64,000 nucleotides of DNA from Hyphomicrobiales bacterium (GTDB lineage: Bacteria > Pseudomonadota > Alphaproteobacteria > Rhizobiales > Beijerinckiaceae), in contig RXIY01000018.1 in assembly GCA_003963405.1 (NCBI GenBank), positions 1-64,000 of the forward strand, written 5' to 3'. Positions 29,268 through 38,544 of the stretch are shown in pieces. Within the stretch, counting starts at the first letter, position 1. Every line of letters starts with the position of its first letter. The notes beneath the pieces are model-generated. The model searched no databases and was not told the DNA's origin. It saw only the letters and a list, made by a program, of their open reading frames with translations. Both the position numbers and the translations under genes were made by a program.

Positions 29268-30275
29268 TCACGGCGTTGCGAGGAAATATTCCAGAATAGA
29301 GAAATGATCCTCGAACATCTGCGTCCGCATGGGGCCGATGTCGCGCAACGGAACCCAACGCGCGCGGGCCGCGTCGTCGCCGCTGTGGATCTTCGGCAAT
29401 TCCCCTGAGGAAAAATCGAAGAAAAAGGCGTTGGTGATGGTGCGCCCGCGCAGAGATCTTTGCGGATCGTCGAACACGGAGGAACCACGCAGATGCGCAA
29501 GCAGCGCCGCATCCGGGAGCCCGATCGCCGTTTCCTCGCGAAGCTCCCGAATGGCCGCGTCGCGCAGAGTTTCGTCCTGCTCCACAAAACCGCCAGGCAG
29601 CGCCCACAGGCCCCGCCCTGGATGATGCTTGCGTTCGACGAGCAGCACATGGCCCGAATGCGCGACGACGGCGTCGACCGTGACGAAGACCGGCGGAAAG
29701 GGCGCGCACGACCATGCGGCGCGATCCGCCTCGGTGACGCGATATTCTTCGAGGAGACGCGCAAAGGCTTCGGTTTGTCGAAACCTCGCGATGAAGTCTG
29801 AAACGGGCGCCGGCGCATGTTCCTCGAAGAACCGCAGCGCGTCCCGAGCGTCGGAGAAAAGCGCATCCCGAAACTCTTTCGCCGCAGGCGCCTGCGGCGC
29901 ATCGACGGCGATACGCGTCCATTGCGGAAAAACCTGCGCCACGTCGCGCGCACAGAACAATGCAATGGATTGCCCCTCGCCTGCGGCGCGCGCGACCTGC
30001 GTCTGCGCCTCCGCCGTCCAGCGGTGCGCATTGTAGAGATGATCACGGAGCGGCAGAATTGTTACGCGCGCGGCGTCGGCTCCGAGCGCGGCGGCGATCA
30101 TCTCAGCGCGTTCCTCGAAGCTCCAGGGATGCTGCGGCGTGCGCGCCCTTTCGGAGGAGCCGATGAGCGCGAGCACGCGCGGCGCATGGCTGAGCGCCTG
30201 CTCGAGAACGGCGCAGTGCCCGAGATGAACAGGTTCGAAGCGGGCGATGAGAACCGCGAGATCATATGTCGCCAT
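29268..30275 (-). CDS. bifunctional NMN adenylyltransferase / Nudix hydrolase
   Basis: A 335-residue fusion. The first ~180 residues are a nucleotidyltransferase with the ATP-binding motif ARFEPVHLGHCAVLEQA (GxFxPxHxGH class, near residue 10) and a loop GSSERARTPQHPWSFEERAEM typical of archaeal-type NadM. The last ~150 residues are a Nudix domain with box GGFVEQDETLRDAAIRELRE (followed by ETAIG, near residue 230). Fusions of this type salvage nicotinamide mononucleotide to NAD while removing ADP-ribose or related nucleotides. The ATG at 30275 with an AAGGGAAGAAGG leader is preferred over 30299. Confidence 0.9.
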   Translation of the reverse strand: MATYDLAVLIARFEPVHLGHCAVLEQALSHAPRVLALIGSSERARTPQHPWSFEERAEMIAAALGADAARVTILPLRDHLYNAHRWTAEAQTQVARAAGEGQSIALFCARDVAQVFPQWTRIAVDAPQAPAAKEFRDALFSDARDALRFFEEHAPAPVSDFIARFRQTEAFARLLEEYRVTEADRAAWSCAPFPPVFVTVDAVVAHSGHVLLVERKHHPGRGLWALPGGFVEQDETLRDAAIRELREETAIGLPDAALLAHLRGSSVFDDPQRSLRGRTITNAFFFDFSSGELPKIHSGDDAARARWVPLRDIGPMRTQMFEDHFSILEYFLATP

Positions 30276-30551
30276 CCTTCTTCCCTTCAAATTCCACAAC
30301 TCTTAACAAAAGCCGCGGCGCCTCCCGGCGCGCCTGCGCCATTCGTTAGCAAAGCCTTCCCCGGCGCCTCTCATCAATCGGATTTGATCGAACGCCTTTC
30401 GCTTTCAATTCAACTTTCATTCACCCAAAGCCGGCAAGTCTGGGTAAACGCGGGATTCAGGCTGTTGTTTAAACTCAAGTTCATTCGTGAGGAGATAATT
30501 TGAACCTATCAAGCAAGAGATGCGCGACGCATCATAACGATGGAGAAGAGG

Positions 30552-31070
30552 ATGAGCGCCGTGATGAAGACCCAGCCGGCCAGAAACGAAGCCGCAGCGG
30601 ATCACGAGAGCGAGGTGCGCCCGGTCTATCTGGAGGCTCTGACCCTCGTCGAGCGTCTTCACCGCCGCCTCCTCGATGTCGTCAAGGACGAGTTTGACCG
30701 CCGCGACCGCACCGACGTCAACGCCGTGCAGGCGCTGCTGCTCTATAATATCGGCGACAAGGAGCTGACCGCCAGCGAACTGCGCACGCGCGGCTACTAC
30801 CTGGGCTCGAACGTGTCCTATAACGTCAAGAAGCTGGTCGACATGGGCTATCTGCATCACGCCCGCTCGCGCCTCGACCGCCGCTCGGTGCGCATCAGCC
30901 TCACGCCGAAGGGCAAGGAAGTTCACGACATCGTCTCGCAGCTCTACGACAAGCACGTCGCCACGATCGAGCAGATCGGCGGCGTCTCCACTGAAGAGTT
31001 CCGCACCCTCAACCAGTCGCTCACCCGCCTCGAGCGCTTCTGGACCGACCAGATCCGTTATCGTCTCTGA
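30552..31070 (+). CDS. ldtR: winged-helix regulator of the LdtR (MarR-like) family
   Basis: A 172-residue protein dominated by a MarR-type winged helix: NAVQALLLYNIGDKELTASELR, recognition helix YYLGSNVSYNVKKLVDMGYL, then a wing SRLDRRSVRISLTPKG, with a C-terminal dimerisation helix. In Rhizobiales (for example Sinorhizobium and Liberibacter) this family, LdtR, controls L,D-transpeptidase and stress genes. The ATG at 30552 has GGAG six bases upstream; the ATG at 30540 lies within that site. The 275-bp upstream region is unusually AT-rich for this genome (around 30380-30540), which suggests an elaborate promoter or operator. A strong terminator follows. A YkuD homologue lies 7.5 kb away. Confidence 0.85.
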   Translation: MSAVMKTQPARNEAAADHESEVRPVYLEALTLVERLHRRLLDVVKDEFDRRDRTDVNAVQALLLYNIGDKELTASELRTRGYYLGSNVSYNVKKLVDMGYLHHARSRLDRRSVRISLTPKGKEVHDIVSQLYDKHVATIEQIGGVSTEEFRTLNQSLTRLERFWTDQIRYRL

Positions 31071-31103
31071 AGTTACCTTTTACCTTTTCCTGTCGTAAAC
31101 TTC

Positions 31104-31145
31104 GCCGGCGCGGCCTTTTGGCTTCGCCGGCGCCTTTGCTTTAAT
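31104..31145 (+). terminator. intrinsic terminator after ldtR
   Basis: Arms GCCGGCG (31104-31110) and CGCCGGC (31125-31131) extend inward with GCC-TTTT-GGC, and are followed by GCCTTTGCTTTAATAA. This lies 34 bp after the ldtR stop and before the site-2 protease gene. Confidence 0.65.
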
Positions 31146-31226
31146 AAGGCTCCGCTTCAGCCGTGCTGGCGTAATGGCTCGCCACGCCCTATGTCTTGAC
31201 GAATACTTTACGCTGCGGAGTTCCTG

Positions 31227-32330
31227 ATGAGCTGGTCCTTTACGCTCGGCGCCTTCAAGGGAACGGCCGTACGAATTCACATCACTCTGCTGCTGTTCCT
31301 GGCATGGATCGGCATGGCCGCCTTTCAACGCGGCGGCGGCGAGGCGGCGGGCCAGAGCGTGCTGTTCATCTCCGCTGTTTTCCTCTGCGTGGTGTTGCAC
31401 GAGTTCGGCCATATTCTGACCGCACGGCAGTTTGGAATCGTGTCCACCGAGGTGACGCTGCTGCCCATCGGCGGCGTCGCCAATATGGACTCCATGCCGC
31501 AGAAGCCCTGGCAGGAATTGCTGATCGCCATCGCCGGCCCCGCCGTCAATATCGTGATTGCGGGGGTGTTGCTCGCCGTTTCCGGCGTGTTCGATCTCGG
31601 CGAGGCGGCGCAGATCGCCAACCCTTCTGTCAGTATCTGGGAGCGGCTCGCCGCAACCAACATCTTCCTGGCCGTTTTCAACCTGATCCCCGCTTTCCCC
31701 ATGGATGGCGGGCGGGTGCTGCGGGCGGCGCTCGCCATGTGGGTCGGCCAGGCGAAGGCGACCACCATCGCCGCCAATATCGGGCAGGCGTTCGCCTTCC
31801 TGCTTGGTTTCGCGGGTCTTTTCGGCAACCCGATGCTGCTCTTCATCGCGATCTTCGTCTATATCGCCGCGGCGGGCGAGGCGCAGATGACGACAATGGC
31901 GGAGGCTGCGCGCGACATTCCTGCTGTCGACGCCATGGAAACCCGCATCGCCGCCATCGGGCGGGGCGCCACCGTCAGCGAGGCCGTGGAAATCCTGCTC
32001 GCGACCTCCCAGGATGATTTTCCGCTCGTCGACGCCATCGGCCGGCCCGCCGGGCTGCTGTCCCGCGCCGAAATCGTCGAGGCCCTGCGCGCCTCCGATC
32101 CCGCCGCGCCGGTCGCCCCCTTCGCCAGCAAGGAACTCGCGACCGTCGGCGTTCATGAGAATGTCGAGGCCGCCCTGCCCTCGCTCAACGCCGGCGCGCC
32201 CGTCGGCGTGGTGGACGCCGAAGGCCGGCTCGCGGGCCTGCTGACGCGTCAGTCGCTGGGCGAGATCATGATGATCCGCGAGGCGCGGCCGGACTGGCGC
32301 ATTCCGCGCCGGCAGATGGCGTCGCGCTAG
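31227..32330 (+). CDS. site-2 protease family zinc metalloprotease with CBS domains (M50)
   Basis: A 367-residue intramembrane protease. The zinc-binding HEFGH is near residue 58 in the second hydrophobic segment, and the second metal motif NLIPAFPMDGGRV is near residue 152. A C-terminal pair of CBS modules (about residues 225-350) probably binds an adenine nucleotide and gates activity. This is the SpoIVFB-like subgroup rather than RseP, as no PDZ domain is seen. The substrate, possibly an anti-sigma factor or membrane regulator, is unknown. It is preceded by its own short intergenic region after the ldtR terminator. Confidence 0.9.
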   Translation: MSWSFTLGAFKGTAVRIHITLLLFLAWIGMAAFQRGGGEAAGQSVLFISAVFLCVVLHEFGHILTARQFGIVSTEVTLLPIGGVANMDSMPQKPWQELLIAIAGPAVNIVIAGVLLAVSGVFDLGEAAQIANPSVSIWERLAATNIFLAVFNLIPAFPMDGGRVLRAALAMWVGQAKATTIAANIGQAFAFLLGFAGLFGNPMLLFIAIFVYIAAAGEAQMTTMAEAARDIPAVDAMETRIAAIGRGATVSEAVEILLATSQDDFPLVDAIGRPAGLLSRAEIVEALRASDPAAPVAPFASKELATVGVHENVEAALPSLNAGAPVGVVDAEGRLAGLLTRQSLGEIMMIREARPDWRIPRRQMASR

Positions 32331-32417
32331 CCGTCCCGAAGCGCGGAAGGTTGCGCAACGCGGCCCCGCGGCCTATTGGATTTTCAAAGCAACGCCGCGA
32401 ACGCGCCCGGAAGAAAC

Positions 32418-33032
32418 ATGTCCAATGTCACGCTGATCGACAATTACGACAGCTTCACCTTCAATCTGGTCCATTACTTCGGCCAGCTCGGGGCGAATGT
32501 CACGGTGCATCGCAACGATGCGGTTTCGGTCGCGGAGGTTCTCGCGGGCGGGCCGGACGCGATCGTTCTGTCTCCCGGTCCCTGCACGCCGCACGAGGCG
32601 GGCATCTGCATGGACCTCATCACCGCCGCCGCCGAGACCGTCCCGATCTTCGGCGTCTGCCTCGGCCACCAGTCGATCGGAGAGGTCTTCGGCGGCGAGG
32701 TCGTCCGCGCGCCCATGCCGATTCACGGCAAGATGGCCACCATCCTCCACCACGGCGACGCCGTTTTTCGCGGCATAGAAGGCCCGTTCCAGGCGACGCG
32801 CTACCACTCGCTCGTCGTCAAGCGGGAGACGCTGCCGGATTGCCTGCGCATTACCGCCGAGACGCCGGACGGGCTGATCATGGCGCTGTCGCACAACAGC
32901 CTGCCGACCCATGGCGTGCAGTTCCACCCCGAGAGCATCACCTCTCAGCACGGCCACAAGATCCTGCGCAACTTCCTCGATCTGGCGCAGGAGTGGAACG
33001 AGGCGCGGCGCGGCCGGGCGAAGGTGGCGTAA
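32418..33032 (+). CDS. trpG: anthranilate synthase component II (glutamine amidotransferase)
   Basis: A 204-residue class I amidotransferase delivering ammonia to TrpE. It begins MSNVTLIDNYDSFTFNLVHY, carries the nucleophile loop FGVCLGHQSIGEVFGG (cysteine near residue 80) and the histidine-glutamate pair in VQFHPESI (near residue 170). The start at 32418 follows GGAAGAAAC. It is the first gene of trpG-trpD-trpC-moaC-moeA. The 120 bp between trpG and trpD contain C-rich/G-rich inverted segments. Confidence 0.95.
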   Translation: MSNVTLIDNYDSFTFNLVHYFGQLGANVTVHRNDAVSVAEVLAGGPDAIVLSPGPCTPHEAGICMDLITAAAETVPIFGVCLGHQSIGEVFGGEVVRAPMPIHGKMATILHHGDAVFRGIEGPFQATRYHSLVVKRETLPDCLRITAETPDGLIMALSHNSLPTHGVQFHPESITSQHGHKILRNFLDLAQEWNEARRGRAKVA

Positions 33033-33152
33033 GGCCCCGCCCTCGTCCGTCCCCGCTTCGCGGGAGAGCGAACGCTCACGAACAGCAACGTCGCGGTGAA
33101 AATCCGCACCTTCTCCCGCTCCCGCGCGGCGGAGGGTTTGCGAGGGGGTAAG

Positions 33153-34166
33153 ATGCAGGATTTCAGACCCTATATCGCCGCTCTTGCCGAAGGCGAGCCC
33201 CTCGCCCGCGAGGAAGCGCGGGCCGCCTTCGCGCTGATCCTCGAGGGCGCGGCGACGCCGGCGCAGCTCGGCGCTTTTCTGATGGGCCTGCGGATGCGCG
33301 GCGAGACGGTCGAGGAGATCATCGGCGCGGCGCAGGCCATGCGCGCCGTCATGAGCGCCGTCGAGGCGCCGCCCGGCGCGATCGACATCGTCGGCACGGG
33401 CGGCGACGGCGCCGGCACCTACAACATCTCGACCCTGGCCGCGATCATCGCCGCCGCAGCCGGGGCCGTCGTCGCCAAGCATGGCGGCAAGGCGTCGTCC
33501 TCGCGCTCCGGCGCCAGCGACGTTCTCGGCGAGCTCGGCGTCAAGGTGGGCATTGCACCCGCCGCCGCCACCGAGTGCCTGCACAGGGCGGGCCTCTGCT
33601 TCATGGCGGGGCCGACCCATCACCCCGCGCTGCGCCACGCGGGACCCGTGCGCGCGGAGCTCGGCGTGCGCACCATCTTCAACCTGTTGGGACCCTTGTG
33701 CAATCCGGCGCGGGTCGAGCGTCAGGCCCTTGGCGTCTATTCCCGCGACTGGCTGGAGCCGCTGGCCCGCGTCCTGCGGGAGCTGGGCTCGCGCCGGGTC
33801 TGGTTGCTCCACGGCTGCGACGGGCTCGACGAGGCCACCACGACCGGCGTGACTCACGTCGTGTCGCTCACGGATGGCGACATCCGCGCCTTCGACATCA
33901 CGCCCGAGGACGCCGGCCTGCCCCGCGCCTCCGCGCAGGCGTTGGTCGGCGGCGATCCGGCCCACAACGCCCGGGCGCTGCGCGCCGTCCTCGCCGGCGA
34001 GAAGAACGCCTATCGCGACATCGCCGTCCTCAACGCCGCCATTGCGCTCGTCGTCGCCGAGCGCGCCGCCGATCTGCGTGAGGGCGCGGCCCTGGCCGCG
34101 ACGGCGCTGGACTCGGGCGCGGCGGCGGCGACGCTCGAGGCGCTCGTCAAGCATTCGAACGCCTGA
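33153..34166 (+). CDS. trpD: anthranilate phosphoribosyltransferase
   Basis: A 337-residue TrpD joining anthranilate to PRPP. The PRPP/pyrophosphate loop [16 protein letters not shown] is near residue 79 and [20 protein letters not shown], another substrate-site stretch, near residue 110. The start [11 protein letters not shown] at 33153 has GAGGGGG upstream; the longer frame from 33096 translates the repeat-like intergenic DNA. Confidence 0.96.
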   Translation: MQDFRPYIAALAEGEPLAREEARAAFALILEGAATPAQLGAFLMGLRMRGETVEEIIGAAQAMRAVMSAVEAPPGAIDIVGTGGDGAGTYNISTLAAIIAAAAGAVVAKHGGKASSSRSGASDVLGELGVKVGIAPAAATECLHRAGLCFMAGPTHHPALRHAGPVRAELGVRTIFNLLGPLCNPARVERQALGVYSRDWLEPLARVLRELGSRRVWLLHGCDGLDEATTTGVTHVVSLTDGDIRAFDITPEDAGLPRASAQALVGGDPAHNARALRAVLAGEKNAYRDIAVLNAAIALVVAERAADLREGAALAATALDSGAAAATLEALVKHSNA

Positions 34167-34273
34167 AGGGCTCTGGACGCGACTTTCTCCGGGATAGGAT
34201 TGCAGGCCGCGATCGGCTATGCAGGTAATGAATCAGCGGCGGGCGCGAGCGCGCCTCCTTCAGGCCTGAACAC

Positions 34274-35065
34274 ATGACTGATATTCTCGACCGAATCGAA
34301 GCCTACAAGCGCACCGAGATTTCCGAGGCCAAGGTGCGCATGCCGCGCGCGACTCTCGAGCGCAAGGTGCGCGACCACGATCCGCCGCGCGGCTTTGTCC
34401 ATGCGATCGAGGAGAAACTCAATCAGCGGCGCATCGCCCTGATCGCTGAAATCAAGAAGGCGAGCCCGTCGAAAGGCTTAATCCGCGAAGATTTCGACCC
34501 GCCGAAACTGGCGAAAGCCTATGAAAAGGCCGGCGCCGCCTGCCTCTCGGTCCTGACCGACGGCCCGTCCTTCAAGGGCAAGCTCGAAGATCTCGAGGCC
34601 GCGCGCAAGGCGACGCATCTCCCCGCGATTCGCAAGGATTTCCTCTTTGATCCCTATCAGGTCTTCGAGGCGCGCGCGTTCGGCGCCGACTGCATCCTCA
34701 TCATCATGGCCGCCGTGAGCGACGAGGAGGCCAAGGCGCTAAACACCGCCGCCCATGATCTGCGGATGGACGTGCTGGTGGAAATCCACAACGAGCGCGA
34801 ACTCGATCGCGCGCTCGCTCTCGAGACGCGGCTCATCGGCGTCAACAACCGCAATCTCCACGATTTCAAGGTGTCTCTCGAGGTGAGCGAGCGCCTCGCG
34901 GAAAAAATTCCCCGGGACAAGATCGTCGTCGCCGAAAGCGGCATTGCGACCCATGACGATTGCCTGCGGCTGGAGAAGTCCCACATCTTCACCTTCCTCG
35001 TCGGCGAAAGCCTGATGCGGCAGGACGATGTCGAGGCGGCGGCGCGCAAGCTGCTGAACGGCTGA
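34274..35065 (+). CDS. trpC: indole-3-glycerol phosphate synthase
   Basis: A 263-residue TIM-barrel enzyme closing the indole ring. [20 protein letters not shown] (catalytic lysine, near residue 57), [14 protein letters not shown] (near 117), [13 protein letters not shown] (near 190) and VVAESGI (near 218) are all present. It is separate from trpF, as usual in alphaproteobacteria. moaC follows after 18 bp. Confidence 0.96.
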   Translation: MTDILDRIEAYKRTEISEAKVRMPRATLERKVRDHDPPRGFVHAIEEKLNQRRIALIAEIKKASPSKGLIREDFDPPKLAKAYEKAGAACLSVLTDGPSFKGKLEDLEAARKATHLPAIRKDFLFDPYQVFEARAFGADCILIIMAAVSDEEAKALNTAAHDLRMDVLVEIHNERELDRALALETRLIGVNNRNLHDFKVSLEVSERLAEKIPRDKIVVAESGIATHDDCLRLEKSHIFTFLVGESLMRQDDVEAAARKLLNG

Positions 35066-35083
35066 GATCGGCGCGGCCGTCCC

Positions 35084-35566
35084 ATGACCAAACTGACGCA
35101 TCTCACCGCGACGGGCGACGCACATATGGTCGACGTCTCGGCCAAGGCCGACACGAAACGCGTCGCGCGGGCGCGCGGGCGCGTGGCGATGGCGCCCGAG
35201 ACGCTTGCGCTCGCCCTTTCGGGACAGGCGAAGAAAGGCGACGTTTTCAGCGTCGCGCGCATCGCCGGCATCATGGCGGCCAAAAAGACGAGCGACCTCG
35301 TTCCGCTCTGCCATCCCCTGCCCCTCGCCAGCGTCTCCGTGGAGATCACGGCGGACGAAACGCTCCCCGGCCTGCAGGTGGAGGTCGAAGCGGCCGTCAC
35401 CGGCAAGACCGGCGTGGAGATGGAGGCGCTCACTGCCGTCTCCGTGGCCTGCCTGACGATCTACGACATGCTGAAAGCCGCCGACCGCGCCATGCGCATC
35501 GAGGGCGTGGAGCTGGTCGAGAAACAGGGCGGCAAGAGCGGCCACTGGCGCAGAGACGACGACTGA
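35084..35566 (+). CDS. moaC: cyclic pyranopterin monophosphate synthase
   Basis: A 160-residue MoaC, converting the MoaA product to cyclic pyranopterin monophosphate in molybdenum cofactor synthesis. The signature [13 protein letters not shown] is near residue 71, [23 protein letters not shown] near residue 106 and KSGH near the end. Its position behind trpC and before moeA is the usual alphaproteobacterial order. Confidence 0.96.
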   Translation: MTKLTHLTATGDAHMVDVSAKADTKRVARARGRVAMAPETLALALSGQAKKGDVFSVARIAGIMAAKKTSDLVPLCHPLPLASVSVEITADETLPGLQVEVEAAVTGKTGVEMEALTAVSVACLTIYDMLKAADRAMRIEGVELVEKQGGKSGHWRRDDD

Positions 35567-35610
35567 GGCCCCTGGAGCCCCTCGCTGGTCCAGTTCAAAC
35601 GGAAGACTCA

Positions 35611-36828
35611 ATGGCGGACAACAAGCTTCTCTCGGTCGACGAGGCCCTCGCGCGCGTGCTTTCGGGCGCGGCGCGGTTGGGCGAGGAAGAGGTCGCGCTC
35701 GCCAGGGCGCGCGGGCGCAGGCTGTCGCGCGATCTCGTCGCGAAACGGACGCAGCCGCCGGTCGATGTCTCCGCCATGGACGGCTACGCCGTCCGCTCTT
35801 CCGATCTGGCGGCCGGGCCGGTGCGGGTCGTCGGCGAGAGCGCGGCCGGCCATGGCTATGACGCCGCGCTCGAGCCCGGCGAGGCCGTGCGCATCTTCAC
35901 CGGCGCGCCGACGCCGGACGGCGCCGACGCCATTCTGTTGCAGGAGGACGCCGAAGTCGCGGACGGCCTCGTGACGGCGAAGGAAGCCGCGACGCCGGGT
36001 CAGCACATCCGCACGGCCGGGCTCGACTTTCGCGCGGGCGCGCCGGGGCTCTTCGCCGGCGCGAAGCTCGGCCCCGCCGAACTGGCGCTCGCCGCCGCGA
36101 TGAACCATGCGGCCCTTCCCGTCGCGCGCCGCCCGCGCGTCGCGATCATCGCCTCGGGCGACGAACTCGTGCCGCCGGGCGCGGAACCCGGCCCCGCGCA
36201 GATCATCGCCTGCAACAGTTTCGCCGTGGGCGCGATCGCCGAAGAAGCGGGCGCGGAAGTGATCGACCTCGGTATTTTCCGCGACGACCTCGCCGAGCTC
36301 GAGCGGGGGATCGGGCTCGCCCGAGAGGCGCGGGCCGATGTGCTCGTGACGCTCGGCGGCGCGTCGGTCGGCGACCACGACCTGCTGCGCCCGGCGCTGG
36401 CGCGTCAGGGCATGACGCTCGATTTCTGGAAAATCGCCATGCGGCCCGGAAAGCCCCTGATCTCCGGCCGGCTCGGCGCGGCGCATATTCTGGGTCTCCC
36501 CGGAAATCCCGTGGCGTCCATCGTCTGCGCGCTCGTCTTCCTGGCGCCGCTGCTGCGCGCGCTTCAGGGCGATCCCGACGCCGCCGCCGACCGGACCGAG
36601 ACGGCCGTCGCGGGCGCGGACCTTCCCGCCAACAAGGGCCGGCGCGACTACATGCGCGCGCGTCTGTCGCGCGACGCCGCCGGCCGTCTCGTGGCGACGC
36701 CGCAGCCCATGCAGGATTCCTCCCTCCTGACTGAGCTTGCGCAGTCGCAGGCGCTCCTCATCCGCGAGCCCGGCGAGCCGCCGGCGCCTGCCGGGTCGCC
36801 CTGCAGGATCATGCGCCTGCCGGGGTGA
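35611..36828 (+). CDS. moeA: molybdopterin molybdotransferase
   Basis: A 405-residue MoeA that inserts molybdate into adenylylated molybdopterin. Typical regions are PPVDVSAMDGYAVRS near residue 48, RIFTGAPTPDGADAI near 95, a MoCF-binding core TLGGASVGDHDLL near 249 and GLPGNPVASIVCALVF near 296. The ATG at 35611 is chosen; the open frame extends upstream across moaC in another phase and is not coding there. In many relatives lexA follows moeA; here psd follows instead. Confidence 0.95.
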   Translation: MADNKLLSVDEALARVLSGAARLGEEEVALARARGRRLSRDLVAKRTQPPVDVSAMDGYAVRSSDLAAGPVRVVGESAAGHGYDAALEPGEAVRIFTGAPTPDGADAILLQEDAEVADGLVTAKEAATPGQHIRTAGLDFRAGAPGLFAGAKLGPAELALAAAMNHAALPVARRPRVAIIASGDELVPPGAEPGPAQIIACNSFAVGAIAEEAGAEVIDLGIFRDDLAELERGIGLAREARADVLVTLGGASVGDHDLLRPALARQGMTLDFWKIAMRPGKPLISGRLGAAHILGLPGNPVASIVCALVFLAPLLRALQGDPDAAADRTETAVAGADLPANKGRRDYMRARLSRDAAGRLVATPQPMQDSSLLTELAQSQALLIREPGEPPAPAGSPCRIMRLPG

Positions 36829-36951
36829 TCTCGGCCCTCCCCTTTGCCGGGAGGGCCATCCGGCCGTGACTTTGGCGGCGCAAGATGGCAAAGAGGCCCG
36901 ACGACGCGCTGTCCCAGAATCATTCAGAAGCGCCACGGAGCTTTCGCCGCA

Positions 36952-37650
36952 ATGTCCGTCATTGATTCCGTCCGCAAGGTCCTCGTGCCCATCCACCCCG
37001 AGGGCTATGTCTTCATCGCGGGATTCGCCGTCGCGGCCTTCGTGCTCGACTGGGTGTCGCCGACGCTCGGCTGGATCGGCTTCATCGCCACCGCCTGGTG
37101 CGTCTATTTCTTCCGCGATCCGCCGCGCGTCACGCCGCTGAGGGAGGGGCTCGTCGTCTCTCCGGCGGATGGCGTCGTCTGCTCCATCGGCTTCTTCCTG
37201 CCGCCGCCCGAGCTCGGCATGGGCGCCGAGCCGCTCCAGCGCATCTCGGTCTTCATGAGCGTCTTCGACTGCCATGTGAACCGCATGCCCGTCACCGGCC
37301 GCATCACGAAAATCGCCTACAAGCCCGGCCTCTTCGTCAACGCCGATCTCGACAAGGCCAGCGAGGACAATGAGCGCAACGGCCTCGTGATCGAGACGCC
37401 GCGCGGCCGCTTCGGCGTCGTGCAGATCGCGGGCCTCGTCGCGCGCCGCATCGTCTGTTTCGTGAAGGAAGGCGAGAGCCTCGGCGTCGGCGACCGCTTC
37501 GGCCTCATTCGCTTCGGTTCGCGCGTCGATGTCTACATGCCGTCATCCGCCCGCCCCATGGTGGCGGTTGGGACGCGCGCCATCGCCGGCGAGACCGTGC
37601 TTGCGGACATGACGGCCGAGACGGCGGCGCTCACTTTCAAGACCGGCTAA
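36952..37650 (+). CDS. psd: phosphatidylserine decarboxylase, short pyruvoyl type
   Basis: A 232-residue proenzyme that self-cleaves at the Gly-Ser bond in [12 protein letters not shown] (near residue 188) to form the pyruvoyl group that decarboxylates phosphatidylserine to phosphatidylethanolamine. Other conserved parts are the membrane-proximal N-terminal helices and [14 protein letters not shown] near residue 101. The start at 36952 fits; a longer frame from 36844 adds an unrelated leader. pssA follows after 13 bp and supplies the substrate. Confidence 0.94.
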   Translation: MSVIDSVRKVLVPIHPEGYVFIAGFAVAAFVLDWVSPTLGWIGFIATAWCVYFFRDPPRVTPLREGLVVSPADGVVCSIGFFLPPPELGMGAEPLQRISVFMSVFDCHVNRMPVTGRITKIAYKPGLFVNADLDKASEDNERNGLVIETPRGRFGVVQIAGLVARRIVCFVKEGESLGVGDRFGLIRFGSRVDVYMPSSARPMVAVGTRAIAGETVLADMTAETAALTFKTG

Positions 37651-37663
37651 AGGCAAAACAGCG

Positions 37664-38491
37664 ATGAGCGACAATCTGCAGGGTTCCGAGCTGTCCGCTT
37701 CCGAAATGCGGCGACTGCGCTTCCGCAACATCCCGCTGCGCGTCATTCTGCCCAATCTCGTGACGCTGCTCGCGCTCTGCATGGGCCTGACCGCGATCCG
37801 CTATGCGATCGAGGAAGATTTCGTCAAAGCCGTCACCGCCATCATGGCGGCGGCCGTGCTCGACGGCCTCGACGGCCGCCTCGCGCGCGCCCTCAAGGGC
37901 ACGTCGCGCTTTGGCGCGGAGCTGGATTCGCTTGCGGACTTCGTGGATTTCGGCGTGGCGCCCGGCCTGCTGCTTTATTTATGGAGCCTGCACGAGATCA
38001 AGGGACTGGGCTGGTTCGCCGTGCTCGCCTTCGCCATCGCCGGCGCGCTGCGTCTCGCCCGCTTCAATGTGATGATCGACGATCCCGGCAAGCCGGCATG
38101 GCAGGCGGAATTTTTCGTCGGCATGCCCGCCCCCGCCGGCGCCGTCACGGTGCTGCTGCCGCTCTATTTGCATTTCTCGGCGCTGGAGTTGCCCGCCTCC
38201 AAGGCGCTGACGCCCTTTTATATCGTTTATGTGCTCGCCATCGCCTTTCTCATGGCGAGCCGCATCCCGCATTTCTCCGGCAAGCGCATGGGTAGAATCC
38301 CGCGCGATCTCGTCATCCCCGTGCTCTTCGGCGTCGGCGTGACGGCGCTGCTTCTCGCGATCTATCCCATGGAAGTGCTCGCCGTGGTGAGCCTCGCCTT
38401 CCTGGCCGCGATCCCGGTGAGCGTTAAACGATACAACGCGCTGGCGAAGGCAGAGGCCGAGAAAACGCCGGGATTTGACGCGGAGGGGTAG
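37664..38491 (+). CDS. pssA: CDP-diacylglycerol-serine O-phosphatidyltransferase
   Basis: A 275-residue integral membrane CDP-alcohol phosphatidyltransferase. The catalytic signature DGx2ARx8Gx3Dx3D is found at about residues 69-93 (DGRLARA ... GAELDSLADF). About eight hydrophobic segments follow the leader. It makes phosphatidylserine, which the upstream Psd decarboxylates, so the pair forms the phosphatidylethanolamine branch. Confidence 0.95.
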   Translation: MSDNLQGSELSASEMRRLRFRNIPLRVILPNLVTLLALCMGLTAIRYAIEEDFVKAVTAIMAAAVLDGLDGRLARALKGTSRFGAELDSLADFVDFGVAPGLLLYLWSLHEIKGLGWFAVLAFAIAGALRLARFNVMIDDPGKPAWQAEFFVGMPAPAGAVTVLLPLYLHFSALELPASKALTPFYIVYVLAIAFLMASRIPHFSGKRMGRIPRDLVIPVLFGVGVTALLLAIYPMEVLAVVSLAFLAAIPVSVKRYNALAKAEAEKTPGFDAEG

Positions 38492-38544
38492 AGAGAAGCC
38501 AAGCGGACCCCTCCCGCGCCTCCGGCGCCAGCGCGGCCCGTTGG

